64,000 nucleotides of DNA from Rhodoblastus sp963710275 (GTDB lineage: Bacteria; Pseudomonadota; Alphaproteobacteria; Rhizobiales; Beijerinckiaceae): the NCBI GenBank assembly GCA_963710275.1, contig CAVPZS010000004.1, positions 17,020 to 81,019 on the forward strand, written 5' to 3'. Shown in pieces: positions 1 to 9,592 of this stretch (its first letter is position 1; each line of letters starts with the position of its first letter). Position numbers and translations under genes: made by a program. The notes below the pieces were generated by a model that saw only the letters and a list, made by a program, of their open reading frames with translations, was not told where the DNA came from and did no database searches.

Positions 1-2
1 GC

Positions 3-932
3 AAGGTCTACCGGGTCTCGGCCAATTCGGCCGCCGTCGGGGTCTTCGCGCCGCAAGAGAAATTCACCTTGCCCACCGGCCCCTGTTTCGCGCCGGACGG
101 AACCCTGTTCCTCGCCGAATTCGATCGCGTCCTGAAATTTACGCGCAGGGGAAATGGCTGGGACGAGGATCACCCGGCGGCGATCATTCCGCAACTGGTC
201 CCGCCCGAGGTGACCGGCCACGGCCATGGAATGCGCGTCTGTCGCGTCGGCCCGGATGACAGGCTCTATGTCGCCATCGGCCAGCCGCATAATGTGACGC
301 CGAAAGACCTTTTGCCGCTTTACCGGAAATGGGGCGTCGGCGGCATCATCCGCACGGATCTCGACGGCGGGAGCCGCGAGGTCTTCGCCACGGGAATTCG
401 CAACAGCGTCGGGATGGATTTCGATCCGCAGGATGGCGCACTGTGGTTTACCGACAACCAGGTCGACATGATGGGCGACGACATTCCGCCCGGCGAGATC
501 AACCGCGCGCCGCGCGCCGGCCTGAATTTCGGCTTTCCATGGTATGGCGGCGGCCATGTCCGCACGCATGAATATGCCGAGGACGCCCCGCCGCCGGACG
601 TGGTCTTTCCGGAAGTGGAGGAAGCCGCCCATGCCGCCGACCTCGGCATGATCTTTTACCGCGGGAAGCAATTCCCCGAAAACTGGCGCGGCATTTTTTC
701 GGCCCAGCACGGCTCGTGGAACCGGACGGTTCCGATCGGCGCCCGGGTGATGTTCACGCCTGTGCGCGACGGCAAGGCGGGCGCGTCGATTCCCTTCGCC
801 GAGGGCTGGAACAAGGGCCGGACGCCCTATCTAGGCCGCCCCGTGGATATCGCGCAACTACCCGACGGCTCGCTGATCGTCTCGGACGACCAGGAGGGCG
901 CGCTTTATCGCATTACCTATGACGGCAAATGA
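3..932 (+). CDS. PQQ-type sugar/sorbosone dehydrogenase-like protein, 3' part
   Basis: The reading frame is open from the left edge to the stop at 930-932, so the N-terminus lies outside the window. The protein resembles the soluble glucose/sorbosone dehydrogenase beta-propeller family, which oxidises sugars or aldoses, usually in the periplasm with PQQ. Visible family features are the HGHGMR segment, a TDLDGGSREVFATGIRNS blade with the arginine-asparagine pair, WFTDNQVD, and a late FSAQHGSWNR blade. No membrane segment is seen in this part. Cofactor and substrate are inferred from the family only, and related proteins of this fold have no proven enzyme activity. Confidence 0.75.
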   Translation, partial: KVYRVSANSAAVGVFAPQEKFTLPTGPCFAPDGTLFLAEFDRVLKFTRRGNGWDEDHPAAIIPQLVPPEVTGHGHGMRVCRVGPDDRLYVAIGQPHNVTPKDLLPLYRKWGVGGIIRTDLDGGSREVFATGIRNSVGMDFDPQDGALWFTDNQVDMMGDDIPPGEINRAPRAGLNFGFPWYGGGHVRTHEYAEDAPPPDVVFPEVEEAAHAADLGMIFYRGKQFPENWRGIFSAQHGSWNRTVPIGARVMFTPVRDGKAGASIPFAEGWNKGRTPYLGRPVDIAQLPDGSLIVSDDQEGALYRITYDGK

Positions 933-958
933 GGCGGCCAAACAAGCTTTGCCGCCTC
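931..958 (+). terminator. possible hairpin terminator after the sorbosone dehydrogenase-like gene
   Basis: An 8-bp perfect stem (GAGGCGGC at 931-938 with GCCGCCTC at 951-958) begins inside the stop codon. No run of T follows, so this may be a weak or factor-assisted terminator. Confidence 0.35.
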
Positions 959-1016
959 CTCCAATCGGAGATTTTGCGCTAGCCTGCTCGCCCAGGCGGA
1001 AATCTTCGGGCCTCGC

Positions 1017-1488
1017 GTGACCTATTTATTGCTGAAATATCTTCATGTCCTCGGCGCCATCGTGCTGCTTGGAACCGGCAGCGGAATCGCCTTCTTCATG
1101 CTGATGGCCCATCGCAGCGGCGACGCCGTCTTTGTCGCCCGCACTGCGGCCGTCGTCGTCCTGGCCGATATGATCTTTACCGCGAGCGCCATCGTCGCGC
1201 AGCCGGTGACCGGCTACCTGCTTTTGCGTGAAACAGGCGTCGCCCTTGCCGATTTCTGGATCGCCGCCGCCCTCGGTCTTTATGTCGTCGCCGGCCTGTT
1301 CTGGCTTCCCGTGGTCTTCATTCAGATACGCATGCGCGACCTCGCCGTCATCGCCGCCGCGAAGGGCGATCAACTGCCAGAACTCCTACAATCGCCTGTT
1401 CAAGATCTGGTTTATCTTTGGTTTCCCTGGTTTCGGCTCGGTCGGGGCGATCCTCTGGCTGATGATCGCGAAACCGGGCTGGCCATGA
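1017..1488 (+). CDS. DUF2269-type membrane protein (frame broken near 1378)
   Basis: A small integral membrane protein of the DUF2269 family, function unknown. It starts at GTG 1017 with a hydrophobic helix (residues about 3-27) and has two more helices before residue 105. At about 1375-1385 the frame changes. The expected C-terminal segment, YNRLFKIWFIFGFPGFGSV followed by a final helix, is read in another frame and stops at 1488. A single-base indel explains this and gives about 156 residues, the normal family size. The stop overlaps the ATG of the next gene (ATGA), so the two are probably co-translated. Confidence 0.7.
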
Positions 1489-2831
1489 CGCAAGACGCAC
1501 CCGCCATCGGCGATCCTCCCGCCATTGCCGTCCTCGGCGCCTCTGGCCTGATCGGCGGCGCCATCGCGACAGGCCTCGCAGCCAAGGGTTTCGCGGTCGC
1601 CGCGATCGCCCGCCGGTTTACGGCGGCGCAAAGCCATGCTCTGAGCCAAGCCGCTGTGGAGGCGCCGGTGGTTTCGCTCGACGCGGCGTCGCTGTCGCAG
1701 CTTCTGGCGGAAACCCGCGCCGATATTCTGATCAATTGCATCGGCGTCCTCCAGGACGGGCCTCGCGGCCGGGCGGAGGACGTCCATGTCGCCTTTACGC
1801 GGCGCCTGCTCGCCGCCATTGCCCAGTCCGCTCGGCCCATTCTGTTCATTCAAGTTTCAATTCCGGGCCACGCGGAAGAAGACCTGACGGGCTTCAGCCG
1901 CAGCAAGCGGCAGGCGGAACAAGCGATTCTGTCGGCGCAATCGCCCTTCATCATCCTGCGGCCGGGCTTCGTGATCGCGCCCGCCGCCTATGGCGGCAGC
2001 GCCCTGATCCGGGCGCTGGCCGCCTTTCCCGTCGCAATGCCGGAGGCGGAGGGATCGCAGCCTTTCGCAGCGACGGCCGTGTCTGATATTGTCGCGACCC
2101 TCGCACATGCCGCGATGCGTTGGCGCGCCGGCGAACGCGATTGGCGCGCCTGCTGGGATGTCATGGAGCGCCGGCCCGGTTCGGTGAACGATATGATCGC
2201 CGCTTTTCGCCGGCATTTTGGCGGACCGGCGCCCTGGCTGAAGGCGCCGTCCCAGCTTCTAGGCCTGGGCGCGCGCTGCGCCGATCTGGCCGGGAGCCTG
2301 GGGTGGTCGCCGCCGATCCGCTCGACCGCGCTGGCGGAGATGAGGCGCGGCGTCTCCGGGGACCCGGAGCCCTGGATCGCCGCTACGGGCATCGAGCCGA
2401 AATCCCTGGCGCAAGCTCTGGAGGCCGTTCCCGCCGTCATTCAGGAGCGCTGGTTCGCGCGCCTTTATCTCGCCAAGGCCCTGGTCCTCGGATCGCTTGC
2501 CCTGTTCTGGATCGCCTCGGGCCTTGTCGCCCTGACCGCTGGATTTGACCCCGCTGTGGCCGCCTTGACCGCCCACGGCTTTGCCGCCTGGCCGGCGCGG
2601 CTTTTCGTTTCGACCACCAGCCTGCTCGATCTGCTCGTCGGCGCCCTCATCGCGATCAGAGCGTCATGCCGGCGGGGACTTGTCGCGGGATTGGCGGTTT
2701 CGGCGGCCTATGTTTTCGGCGCAAGCGCGCTCGCGCCGGAACTCTGGGCAGATCCGCTGGGGCCGCTGGTCAAGATCCTGCCGAGCGTCGTCCTCACGCT
2801 GGTCGCCCTCGCGATCGTCGACGACCGCTGA
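1485..2831 (+). CDS. SDR/NAD(P)-binding protein with C-terminal DoxX-like membrane domain
   Basis: A 448-residue two-domain protein. The N-terminal half is an atypical short-chain dehydrogenase/epimerase fold with the nucleotide motif AVLGASGLIGGAIA (about residues 15-28) and a conserved INCIGVLQD segment. The C-terminal part (about residues 325-445) has four hydrophobic helices typical of the DoxX-like domain fused to such SDRs. It probably acts at the inner membrane in a redox step, substrate unknown. I chose ATG 1485 because it forms an ATGA overlap with the DUF2269 stop, which argues for a two-gene operon. A longer reading from 1017 would wrongly merge the two genes. Confidence 0.75.
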   Translation: MTQDAPAIGDPPAIAVLGASGLIGGAIATGLAAKGFAVAAIARRFTAAQSHALSQAAVEAPVVSLDAASLSQLLAETRADILINCIGVLQDGPRGRAEDVHVAFTRRLLAAIAQSARPILFIQVSIPGHAEEDLTGFSRSKRQAEQAILSAQSPFIILRPGFVIAPAAYGGSALIRALAAFPVAMPEAEGSQPFAATAVSDIVATLAHAAMRWRAGERDWRACWDVMERRPGSVNDMIAAFRRHFGGPAPWLKAPSQLLGLGARCADLAGSLGWSPPIRSTALAEMRRGVSGDPEPWIAATGIEPKSLAQALEAVPAVIQERWFARLYLAKALVLGSLALFWIASGLVALTAGFDPAVAALTAHGFAAWPARLFVSTTSLLDLLVGALIAIRASCRRGLVAGLAVSAAYVFGASALAPELWADPLGPLVKILPSVVLTLVALAIVDDR

Positions 2832-2847
2832 GTTTTGCACGAAAAAA

Positions 2848-2872
2848 GGCCCGGCGGGTTTGCCGCCGGGCC
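2848..2872 (-). terminator. intrinsic terminator of the porin-like gene
   Basis: A perfect 10-bp GC stem (2848-2857 with 2863-2872) and a 5-nt loop lie 27 bases beyond the stop of the minus-strand outer-membrane gene. On the minus strand the stem is followed by six T. It may also stop plus-strand transcripts from the SDR-DoxX gene. Confidence 0.85.
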
Positions 2873-2898
2873 TGGATTTGTGGATTCCGGCCAATCGC

Positions 2899-3639
2899 TT
2901 ACGGCGTTCCGAACTTGTAGCTGACGCCCATCAGGGCGGCGTTGGAATCATAATGCACCTTGTCGGCCAGGCCGACGGCGGCGTTGTTGAACGAGGCCGA
3001 GCCGAGATCGGTGAAGCGATATTCGGCGCGGCCGATGATGTGGTCGGTGAAGGCGTATTCGACGCCGGCGCCGGCGGTCCAGCCGACGCGGTCGGAATTG
3101 AACGCCGCAACGCCCGGCAGCGCCGAGCCTGAATAGGCGTTGTTCACATTGCCGAAGGCGACGCCGCCCGCGGCGTAGAGCAACGTGCGGTCGATGGCGA
3201 GGCCGACGCGGCCGCGGATATCGGCGTCATAAGTGCTCTGGCTGCTGATGCTGTAGCCATTGCCCAGCGCGTCGGCGGACGTGCTCGATTGCTTGCCGCC
3301 GATGACGCCGTCGCCGCTGCCTTCGACGCCGAGCACCAGCGAACCGATCTGCTTGTTGTAGCCGATCATGCCGCCGAGCAGGCCATTATGCGAGGCGACG
3401 TGATAGGCCGCGTTGCCGGCGACGCCATAGGCGTCGAGCGGGCCATGCGCGCGCGACCAGTCGAGGCCGCCTTCGATGCCGACATAGACGCCGGTCCAGC
3501 TGAAGACCGGCGGCGCTGCGGTGAAGATGGGCGCGGGCGGCGCCTTGTTCGAGGGAAGATCGGAAGCAAGCGCCGGGCCGGCGGCAAGGGCGGCGGAAAC
3601 CGCGGCGGCAAGGGAGGTAGAAGCCAAAATTTTACGCAT
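2899..3639 (-). CDS. outer-membrane beta-barrel protein of the rhizobial OmpA-like/Omp25-31 type
   Basis: A 246-residue secreted protein. The start at 3639 follows a good ribosome site (GAGAGGA) and opens a classic signal peptide (MRKILASTSLAAAVSAALA, cleavage after about residue 24). The mature part contains SWTGVYVGIEGG, GMIGYNKQIGSLVLGVEG, GRVGLAIDRTLLYAAGGVAFG and the closing strand MGVSYKFGTP. These are hallmarks of the eight-stranded barrel family common in Rhizobiales (Omp25/Omp31, RopB). It should sit in the outer membrane. The gene is transcribed alone and has its own terminator downstream. Confidence 0.85.
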   Translation of the reverse strand: MRKILASTSLAAAVSAALAAGPALASDLPSNKAPPAPIFTAAPPVFSWTGVYVGIEGGLDWSRAHGPLDAYGVAGNAAYHVASHNGLLGGMIGYNKQIGSLVLGVEGSGDGVIGGKQSSTSADALGNGYSISSQSTYDADIRGRVGLAIDRTLLYAAGGVAFGNVNNAYSGSALPGVAAFNSDRVGWTAGAGVEYAFTDHIIGRAEYRFTDLGSASFNNAAVGLADKVHYDSNAALMGVSYKFGTP

Positions 3640-3981
3640 GAGGTCCTCTCGGTTTGGCTGATGGAACGATGACGATCCAAGCTTTCGTAAAGCAGTGACG
3701 CCGACGTACAGCCGCGCCTTAAACTCAATCGACGCTATTCCGTCTAATTCCGACCTGCGACGAAAATGAGGCAGCGAGAGCATGGACGCATATTCGCAGT
3801 TTCGCCATTATTTTGCCTAACAACACTTTTCACGTTTCGCATTAACGCCGGAAATCGAATCTGAATATTTCATGAATGCTTTAATATCGGCTTTCGCTGC
3901 GGCGCCCTCTGGAAACGCCGATGTCCCCGCCATGGCGCTTCCGGGGGTTTCATGCCAGAAGGCGGACGGAGCGAACACGCC
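3640..3981. other. intergenic region upstream of the porin-like gene
   Basis: This stretch separates the divergent porin-like gene and ABC transporter genes. It is more AT-rich than its surroundings and must hold the porin promoter. No recognisable gene, RNA or clear -35/-10 pair is visible. The plus-strand frame that stays open from 3872 has no family-like sequence before 4100. Confidence 0.5.
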
Positions 3982-4079
3982 GAAGCCTTTTTCGATCCGC
4001 CAGAACCGGATGGGAGCTTCCGTTTTTGCTTTAACGCGTTTTCTTCACACGAACGGGGATCCAGTTCGCTTGAAAACGC
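3982..4079. repeat. RIME-like two-palindrome intergenic repeat, copy 1
   Basis: There are two imperfect palindromes. The first runs from GAAGC at 3982 to GCTTC at 4020 with an inner ATCCG/CGGAT pair. The second has GCGTTTTC at 4036-4043 paired with GAAAACGC at 4072-4079, with TTCTTCAC and TTCGCTT in the arms. Copies lie at 48207-48306 and 53591-53679. The layout resembles Rhizobium intergenic mosaic elements. Confidence 0.75.
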
Positions 4080-4099
4080 TCCGGGCGGGGGCAGTAATT

Positions 4100-5025
<926 letters not shown>

Positions 5026-5029
<4 letters not shown>

Positions 5030-5787
5030 ACCTGACCGGAGTCCGCGCCATTTACATGTTCGAGCTCGGCCGCACCTGGCGGACCCTGTTCCAGAGCATC
5101 GCCTCGCCGGTGCTGTCGACGGCGCTTTATTTCATCGTGTTCGGTTCGGCCATCGGCTCGCGCATGCAGGCCATAGACGGGGTCGCCTACGGCGCCTTCA
5201 TCGTGCCGGGCCTGATCCTGCTCACCGTCCTGAGCGAGAGCATTTCCAACGCCTCTTTCGGCATCTATCTCCCGCGCTTCACCGGGACCATCTATGAAAT
5301 CCTGTCGGCGCCGGTCTCGACGCTGGAAGTGCTGCTCGGCTTCGTTGGCGCGGCGGCGACCAAGTCGGTGATTCTCGGCCTGATCATTTTTTTCACGGCG
5401 CGGATCTTCGTCTCCTTCGAGCTGGTGCATCCCTTCTGGGCGCTGGCCTTCCTGGCGCTGATATCCGTGACCTTCGCCCTGTTCGGCTTCATCCTCGGCC
5501 TGTGGGCGGACGGCTTCGAGAAATTGCAGGTCGTCCCGCTGATGGTGATCTCGCCGCTGACCTTTCTGGGCGGCACGTTCTATTCCATCGACATGCTGCC
5601 GCCGTTCTGGCGCAAGGTCGCCCTGCTCAACCCCATCGTCTATCTGGTCGACGGTTTCCGCTGGGCCTTCTACGGCATCGCCGCGGTCGGCCCGACGATC
5701 AGCTTCGCCATGACCCTCGCCATGCTGCTGGTCTGCGTCGGCGTCGTGATCTGGATCTTCAGGACCGGCTACCGCCTGCGGACGTGA
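5026..5787 (+). CDS. ABC-2 type transporter permease
   Basis: A 253-residue inner-membrane permease with about six hydrophobic helices and the ABC-2 hallmark region SPLTFLGGTFYSIDMLPPFW (about residues 180-199), followed by LNPIVYLVDGFRW. It is the membrane partner of the ATPase just upstream, whose stop it overlaps. The YadH/NodJ-like family exports lipids, saccharides or drugs. Nothing here fixes the substrate. Confidence 0.85.
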
Positions 5788-5796
5788 TCCGAGGTT

Positions 5797-6973
5797 TCAG
5801 CGGCGATGGCCTCTGGGTTCGGCCTCCGGCGGAGGCGGCGCCGGCTCCGCCGCGGGACGGCTCGCCGCCGGCTCGGCTGTCGCCTTGGACTCCGCAGGCT
5901 GCGAGACAGGCGTCGAATCGGTCTTGGCCGGCGTTTTCGGATCGGCCGGCGCCTTGGCGTCCGCGGGCGTCTTGGCTTCGGCCGGGGCGGTCTTGTCGGG
6001 GGACGGCGGCTGGTCCCCCGAATGCGGCGCGGCGCGATCCGGCGGGCTCGATTCGGGCTCTTGCGCCGCCTTCTGGCCGAGGGCGGTCAGGCTGCCGTCG
6101 GGGTTGACGGCGACCGTGACGAAGGCGCGGCCCGGCGCCGTCGTCGTGCCCGCAGGGGCGCCTGCGGAGACGGTCGAGTCCGGAGCCAAAGCGATCCTTG
6201 TCGCCAGAGCGCTCGACATAGGCCTCGATCGAGAGGCGCCGCACGCCGGGCATGGCGGAAAGTTGCGGATTGACGATCGCCCTCGCCGCCGCTGGCTCGC
6301 CATCGATACGGCCGACGTCGGCCATGACGCGCTGGCCGACGAGGGATGCATCCAGATTGGCCAGCGCAAGGCCGCCAATTTTCGCGACTCCTTCAGACGT
6401 GACAGTGACCGGGCCGGAGACCCTGGCGATGGAATCATCGCGGTACTGCACATGGCTGGCGACAACGGTCCCGTCGAGCTTGCGCAGGCCGGAGACCGCG
6501 ATCCATTGCCCCAGCTTCCAGCCCCTGGCGGAGATGAATTGCGTGGAAACGCTCTGGCCGAGCACGGTGAGCGCGCCTTTGCCGATGGCCTCGATGGGAC
6601 CGATGACTTCACTGACGACGCTGATGCGCCGGGTCGTCAATCCCGTCGGCGACGGCATGGCGACAACCTGCGCCACCTGGCCGACACGCAAGTCGGCCGG
6701 CGACGCCGTCCGGCCGTCGATCTCGACTTCCACGTTTCCAGGATAGGCGATGCGCATGTCATTGACGACGATGCTGCCGAACTTGCGGATCGTGCCGATG
6801 ACGCCGGTGCCGCCAATGCCGCGATCGTCAGGATTTTCAGCGATATGGCCGGTCCCGCCGATGCCGCGGTCTTGCCCTCGTCCGCGCCCCCCGGCCCCGC
6901 CGGATCGCAGGAAGGTCATCAGGCTGAAGGTCGAGCCAAGGAGCGCGCGGCGGGTCAGGCGGGAACGGTTCAC
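5797..6973 (-). CDS. DUF5666 domain protein with proline/alanine-rich tail (frame broken near 6185)
   Basis: A predicted exported protein. The N-terminus has paired arginines before a hydrophobic stretch (SRLTRRALLGSTFSLM), like a Tat or Sec signal. A glycine-rich linker with two RGIGGTG repeats follows. The folded part (about residues 60-260) looks like tandem DUF5666 beta modules (GTIRKFGSIVVNDMRI, ADLRVGQVAQVVAM). Near 6185 the frame shifts. The natural continuation (STVSAGAPAGTTTAPGRAF) leads into a long low-complexity Pro/Ala/Lys tail ending at 5797. The start forms an ATGA overlap with the upstream DUF6502 gene. Function unknown. Confidence 0.65.
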
Positions 6974-7821
6974 GGCTTGCGTTCGTCGCTTTCCGGCGCC
7001 GGCGGGAGCGGAGCTTCCTCGGCGCGATAAACATAGACACCGAGAATCCAGCGCTGGTCGCCGCCGTTGTCGGCGTCGCAGATCGCGAGCGCCTGCCGGT
7101 TGGCTGCGAGCAGCATTTGATTGGCCTGTTCGCGGGAAAACGCGACCAGGGCGGCGGCGCTTTCGGGCGACAGCCGGTCATAATGCACCGCGCGTTCGAA
7201 AAAGGGCGGCGCCTCGCTGGTGATGTTGGAGACGGCGGCGGCGATATGGTCGTGCAGGTTGCGGCCGAAATAATAGAGCTGGTCGTCGCCCGCCGTGGGC
7301 GTGAGAGCCGCGGCGAGCAGGTTGATCCGGCCATCGGCGTCGAGAGCGACGAGCTCGCGGTCGAGCCATTCGTCCAGCACCGCGCGCGGCCGTACGTCCT
7401 TGGTGACCGCGGACACCAGACGGTCGAAGGACGGGCTGCCCTGGTCTTCCGTGCGATGGAGCGGGAGGGGCGCGCCCTCGGCGTCGGTGAACTGCGGCGA
7501 ACCGAGCCAGAGCGCCAGGATCTGGCTGGCGCGCGAAACTGAACTCGGCGTGGTCGCGACAGGAGCGCCCGCGCCGCGCTGCCGCGCCACCTCCTTGCGG
7601 TGGATGCCCGTCAGCAGGCTGACGCGGCTGTCGGTCTGCGGCTTGTCGGGCAAGGCGAAATCATGTTCGGCGACATTGATGTAGAGTTCGCTCAACAGGT
7701 CGCAAAGCGCCGGGAAGGTCATTCCCGCCTTGATCAGCAGGCGCACCAGGGGGCGCAGCAGCCTGGCGAGCGGCGCCTGCAGCTTCGTTCCCTCGGGTAT
7801 TGGTGGTTGAGTCGCCGCCAT
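6970..7821 (-). CDS. DUF6502 family protein
   Basis: A 283-residue protein of the DUF6502 family (function unknown) that often precedes a DUF5666 gene. The start at 7821 is preceded by AAGGAG at ideal spacing, so I reject a longer reading to 7896. The N-terminal half (LLRPLVRLLIKAGMTFPAL, SLLTGIHRKEVARQR) looks like a winged-helix region. A proline-rich C-terminus follows. It is translationally coupled to the DUF5666 gene. A perfect palindrome lies 51 bases upstream. By context it could be a cytoplasmic regulator of the exported partner, but that is inference. Confidence 0.7.
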   Translation of the reverse strand: MAATQPPIPEGTKLQAPLARLLRPLVRLLIKAGMTFPALCDLLSELYINVAEHDFALPDKPQTDSRVSLLTGIHRKEVARQRGAGAPVATTPSSVSRASQILALWLGSPQFTDAEGAPLPLHRTEDQGSPSFDRLVSAVTKDVRPRAVLDEWLDRELVALDADGRINLLAAALTPTAGDDQLYYFGRNLHDHIAAAVSNITSEAPPFFERAVHYDRLSPESAAALVAFSREQANQMLLAANRQALAICDADNGGDQRWILGVYVYRAEEAPLPPAPESDERKP

Positions 7822-7871
7822 ATCGCTCCTTAGGGACTCGTGACGCCCAAGGCAACGCAATTTTTCTGTTT

Positions 7872-7888
7872 GTGGGAAAATATCCCAC
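7872..7888. promoter_or_regulatory. palindromic operator candidate upstream of the DUF6502 gene
   Basis: A perfect inverted repeat, GTGGGA-N5-TCCCAC, 51 bases upstream of the DUF6502 start, inside an AT-rich stretch where its promoter should lie. The protein that binds it is unknown. Confidence 0.5.
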
Positions 7889-7974
7889 TTGACCAACTCA
7901 AAAGCTAAACTTATGGTTGCGACAGTTCAGTTCGGCGCGTTCAAAAACAACGCAACTAGCTGATTTCGTTTTCG

Positions 7975-8139
7975 TTCGCGGCCGCTGCCCCCCGGCTGTC
8001 GCAAGCGGAGTGGGGCAGGCCGGCCGCGTGTGTGTCAGGCCGGACTGCCCTAAAATTTCCTTCGCGACCGCTGCCCCCCGGCTGTCGTGGCGGAACAGGG
8101 CAGTCCGGTTCAATGCGCACCGAACCGGACTGCCCTTTT
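7975..8139 (+). repeat. tandemly duplicated hairpin module, possible small RNA
   Basis: Two copies of an approximately 86-base module lie head to tail. Both carry an identical 20-mer beginning CCGCTGCCCCCCGG (7982-8001 and 8068-8087), and each then forms a stem-loop. In copy 1, 8013-8023 pairs with 8040-8050 with one mismatch. In copy 2, 8098-8111 pairs perfectly with 8122-8135. The second stem ends in TTTT. The whole 534-base gap 7822-8355 shows no convincing gene. The structure could be a small RNA with its own terminator or a repetitive palindromic element. Confidence 0.55.
8098..8139 (+). terminator. strong hairpin followed by TTTT
   Basis: A perfect 14-bp stem (8098-8111 with 8122-8135), a 10-nt loop and TTTT. 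It has the form of a rho-independent terminator, but no plus-strand gene precedes it, which suggests an unannotated transcript upstream. Confidence 0.65.
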
Positions 8140-8355
8140 ATCTTGACCATAAACGCGAGTATCGGCGCGACGCGGGCCCCTCCCGCGCCGCCGCCGGATC
8201 TCGTCCAATGCGCGCCGAGGGCCTTTGTCTCTCGGGAAGCGCCGCGCCCAGAGAGCGCAAAGGCGCTTCCGCACGCTCTTCGTTGGAAGTCATGCGGAGG
8301 GCGCAGCCCCACCTCCCGATTTCCCTCACACCTCGTCTGTGCGAAGAGTCCCCCA

Positions 8356-9303
8356 ATGTCCAGAATGCTCGATATCGTGACCGTGGTCGCCAACCCGATC
8401 CTGTGGCAAAGCCGCGCCTCCCTGGCTCGGCAGGCCATCGCCTCCTGGCTCAAGGAGCCAAACGTCCGCGTCACCCTGGTCGAATGCGCCTATGGCGCGC
8501 GATCCTATGAATTGTGGGATCTCGCCAGCGAACGCGTCACCTTTGTTCCCGTCCGGGCGAAAACCCTGGTATGGAACAAGGAAAGCCTGATGAATGTCGG
8601 CATCGCCCGCGCGCCGGACGACGCCCGATATTTCGGGACCTTCGACGCCGACGTGATCTACCGCCAGCCCGGCTGGGCGCAGGCGGCCATCGACGCGCTG
8701 CAGCTCTATCCGGTGATCCAGCCCTGGACGACCTGCTATGATCTCGGCCCGAAGGACGAACTTCTGGGAATGCACAGGTCTTTCGCCAGCGTCTACCATG
8801 CCGGCGGCCCGGTGAAGCCGGAGGGCGACAAGTTCTGGAAATCGCATGGCGGCCCCTATGATTATCCCCATTCCGGCTATGCCTGGGCCTGGACGCGAGA
8901 CATCCTCGACGCTCTCGGGGGGCTGTTCGACGTTGGCGGCATGGGCAGCGCCGATCATCACATGGCCCTGAGCCTGGCGGCGGCCGCCGATTTCTCGATC
9001 CCGGGCGGGATCAACGGCAATTATCGCGCCGCCGTGAAGCAATGGGAGGCGCGCGCGACCGCCCATGTCAACGGCAAGATCGGCTTTACGCCTTGCGTGA
9101 TCGAGCACCTGTTCCACGGGATCAAGGCCAACCGCAATTACGTCGGGCGCTGGGGCATGTTCCTCGAACACGACTTCGACCCCTCGACAGATCTGAAACG
9201 CAATTCCTTCGGCGTGCTGGAGTTCACCGGCAACAAGCCGCGCCTCGAGCAGGCATTCGACCGCTATTTGCGCGAACGCAACGAGGACGTGAACAGCATC
9301 TGA
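8356..9303 (+). CDS. glycosyltransferase-like protein (GT-A fold)
   Basis: A 315-residue cytoplasmic protein that looks like a nucleotide-sugar glycosyltransferase. It has an N-terminal beta-alpha region, then YFGTFDADVIY with an Asp-x-Asp motif (D97, D99) of the kind that binds the metal-nucleotide. Further on come HSGYAWAWTRDILDALGGLFD and GMGSADHHMALSL, typical of family-2-like acceptor regions. I start at ATG 8356 after GAAGAG; the upstream open frame is non-coding repeat DNA. ATG 8365 is possible. It stands alone and is followed by a GC hairpin. The sugar and acceptor are unknown. Confidence 0.6.
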   Translation: MSRMLDIVTVVANPILWQSRASLARQAIASWLKEPNVRVTLVECAYGARSYELWDLASERVTFVPVRAKTLVWNKESLMNVGIARAPDDARYFGTFDADVIYRQPGWAQAAIDALQLYPVIQPWTTCYDLGPKDELLGMHRSFASVYHAGGPVKPEGDKFWKSHGGPYDYPHSGYAWAWTRDILDALGGLFDVGGMGSADHHMALSLAAAADFSIPGGINGNYRAAVKQWEARATAHVNGKIGFTPCVIEHLFHGIKANRNYVGRWGMFLEHDFDPSTDLKRNSFGVLEFTGNKPRLEQAFDRYLRERNEDVNSI

Positions 9304-9311
9304 AGCGCGCC

Positions 9312-9337
9312 GACGGGGGATGGAAGCGTCCCCCGTC
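9312..9337 (+). terminator. hairpin after the glycosyltransferase-like gene
   Basis: GACGGGGGA at 9312-9320 pairs with TCCCCCGTC at 9329-9337, 9 bases after the stop. The following tract CTCCTTT is only weakly T-rich. Confidence 0.55.
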
Positions 9338-9592
9338 CTCCTTTGCTGCAAGAAAATGCGTAAAATGTTATAATTATCAAAACTAGGACCTTCTTTTCGC
9401 AGTCGAATAAACCTCTGATTCATTCATCGCACGCAACCTATGCGCGTAATGCCTTGCGCCGGGCGGCTATGCTGACGCCCGACGCGCGCCAGAGTTATCC
9501 GGCGTCTTGCCCGCGCTTCATGTCCGAAGCCATTCGTCACGACAATCGTCGACTTGCGCTGCTGCGGCTGCGCAAATGACTGCGAGTTTCCG

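Noticed and set aside
3872..4099. N-terminal extension of the ABC ATPase from ATG 3872
   Set aside because: The extra 76 residues are translated intergenic repeat sequence with no family similarity; conserved ATPase sequence begins near 4100.
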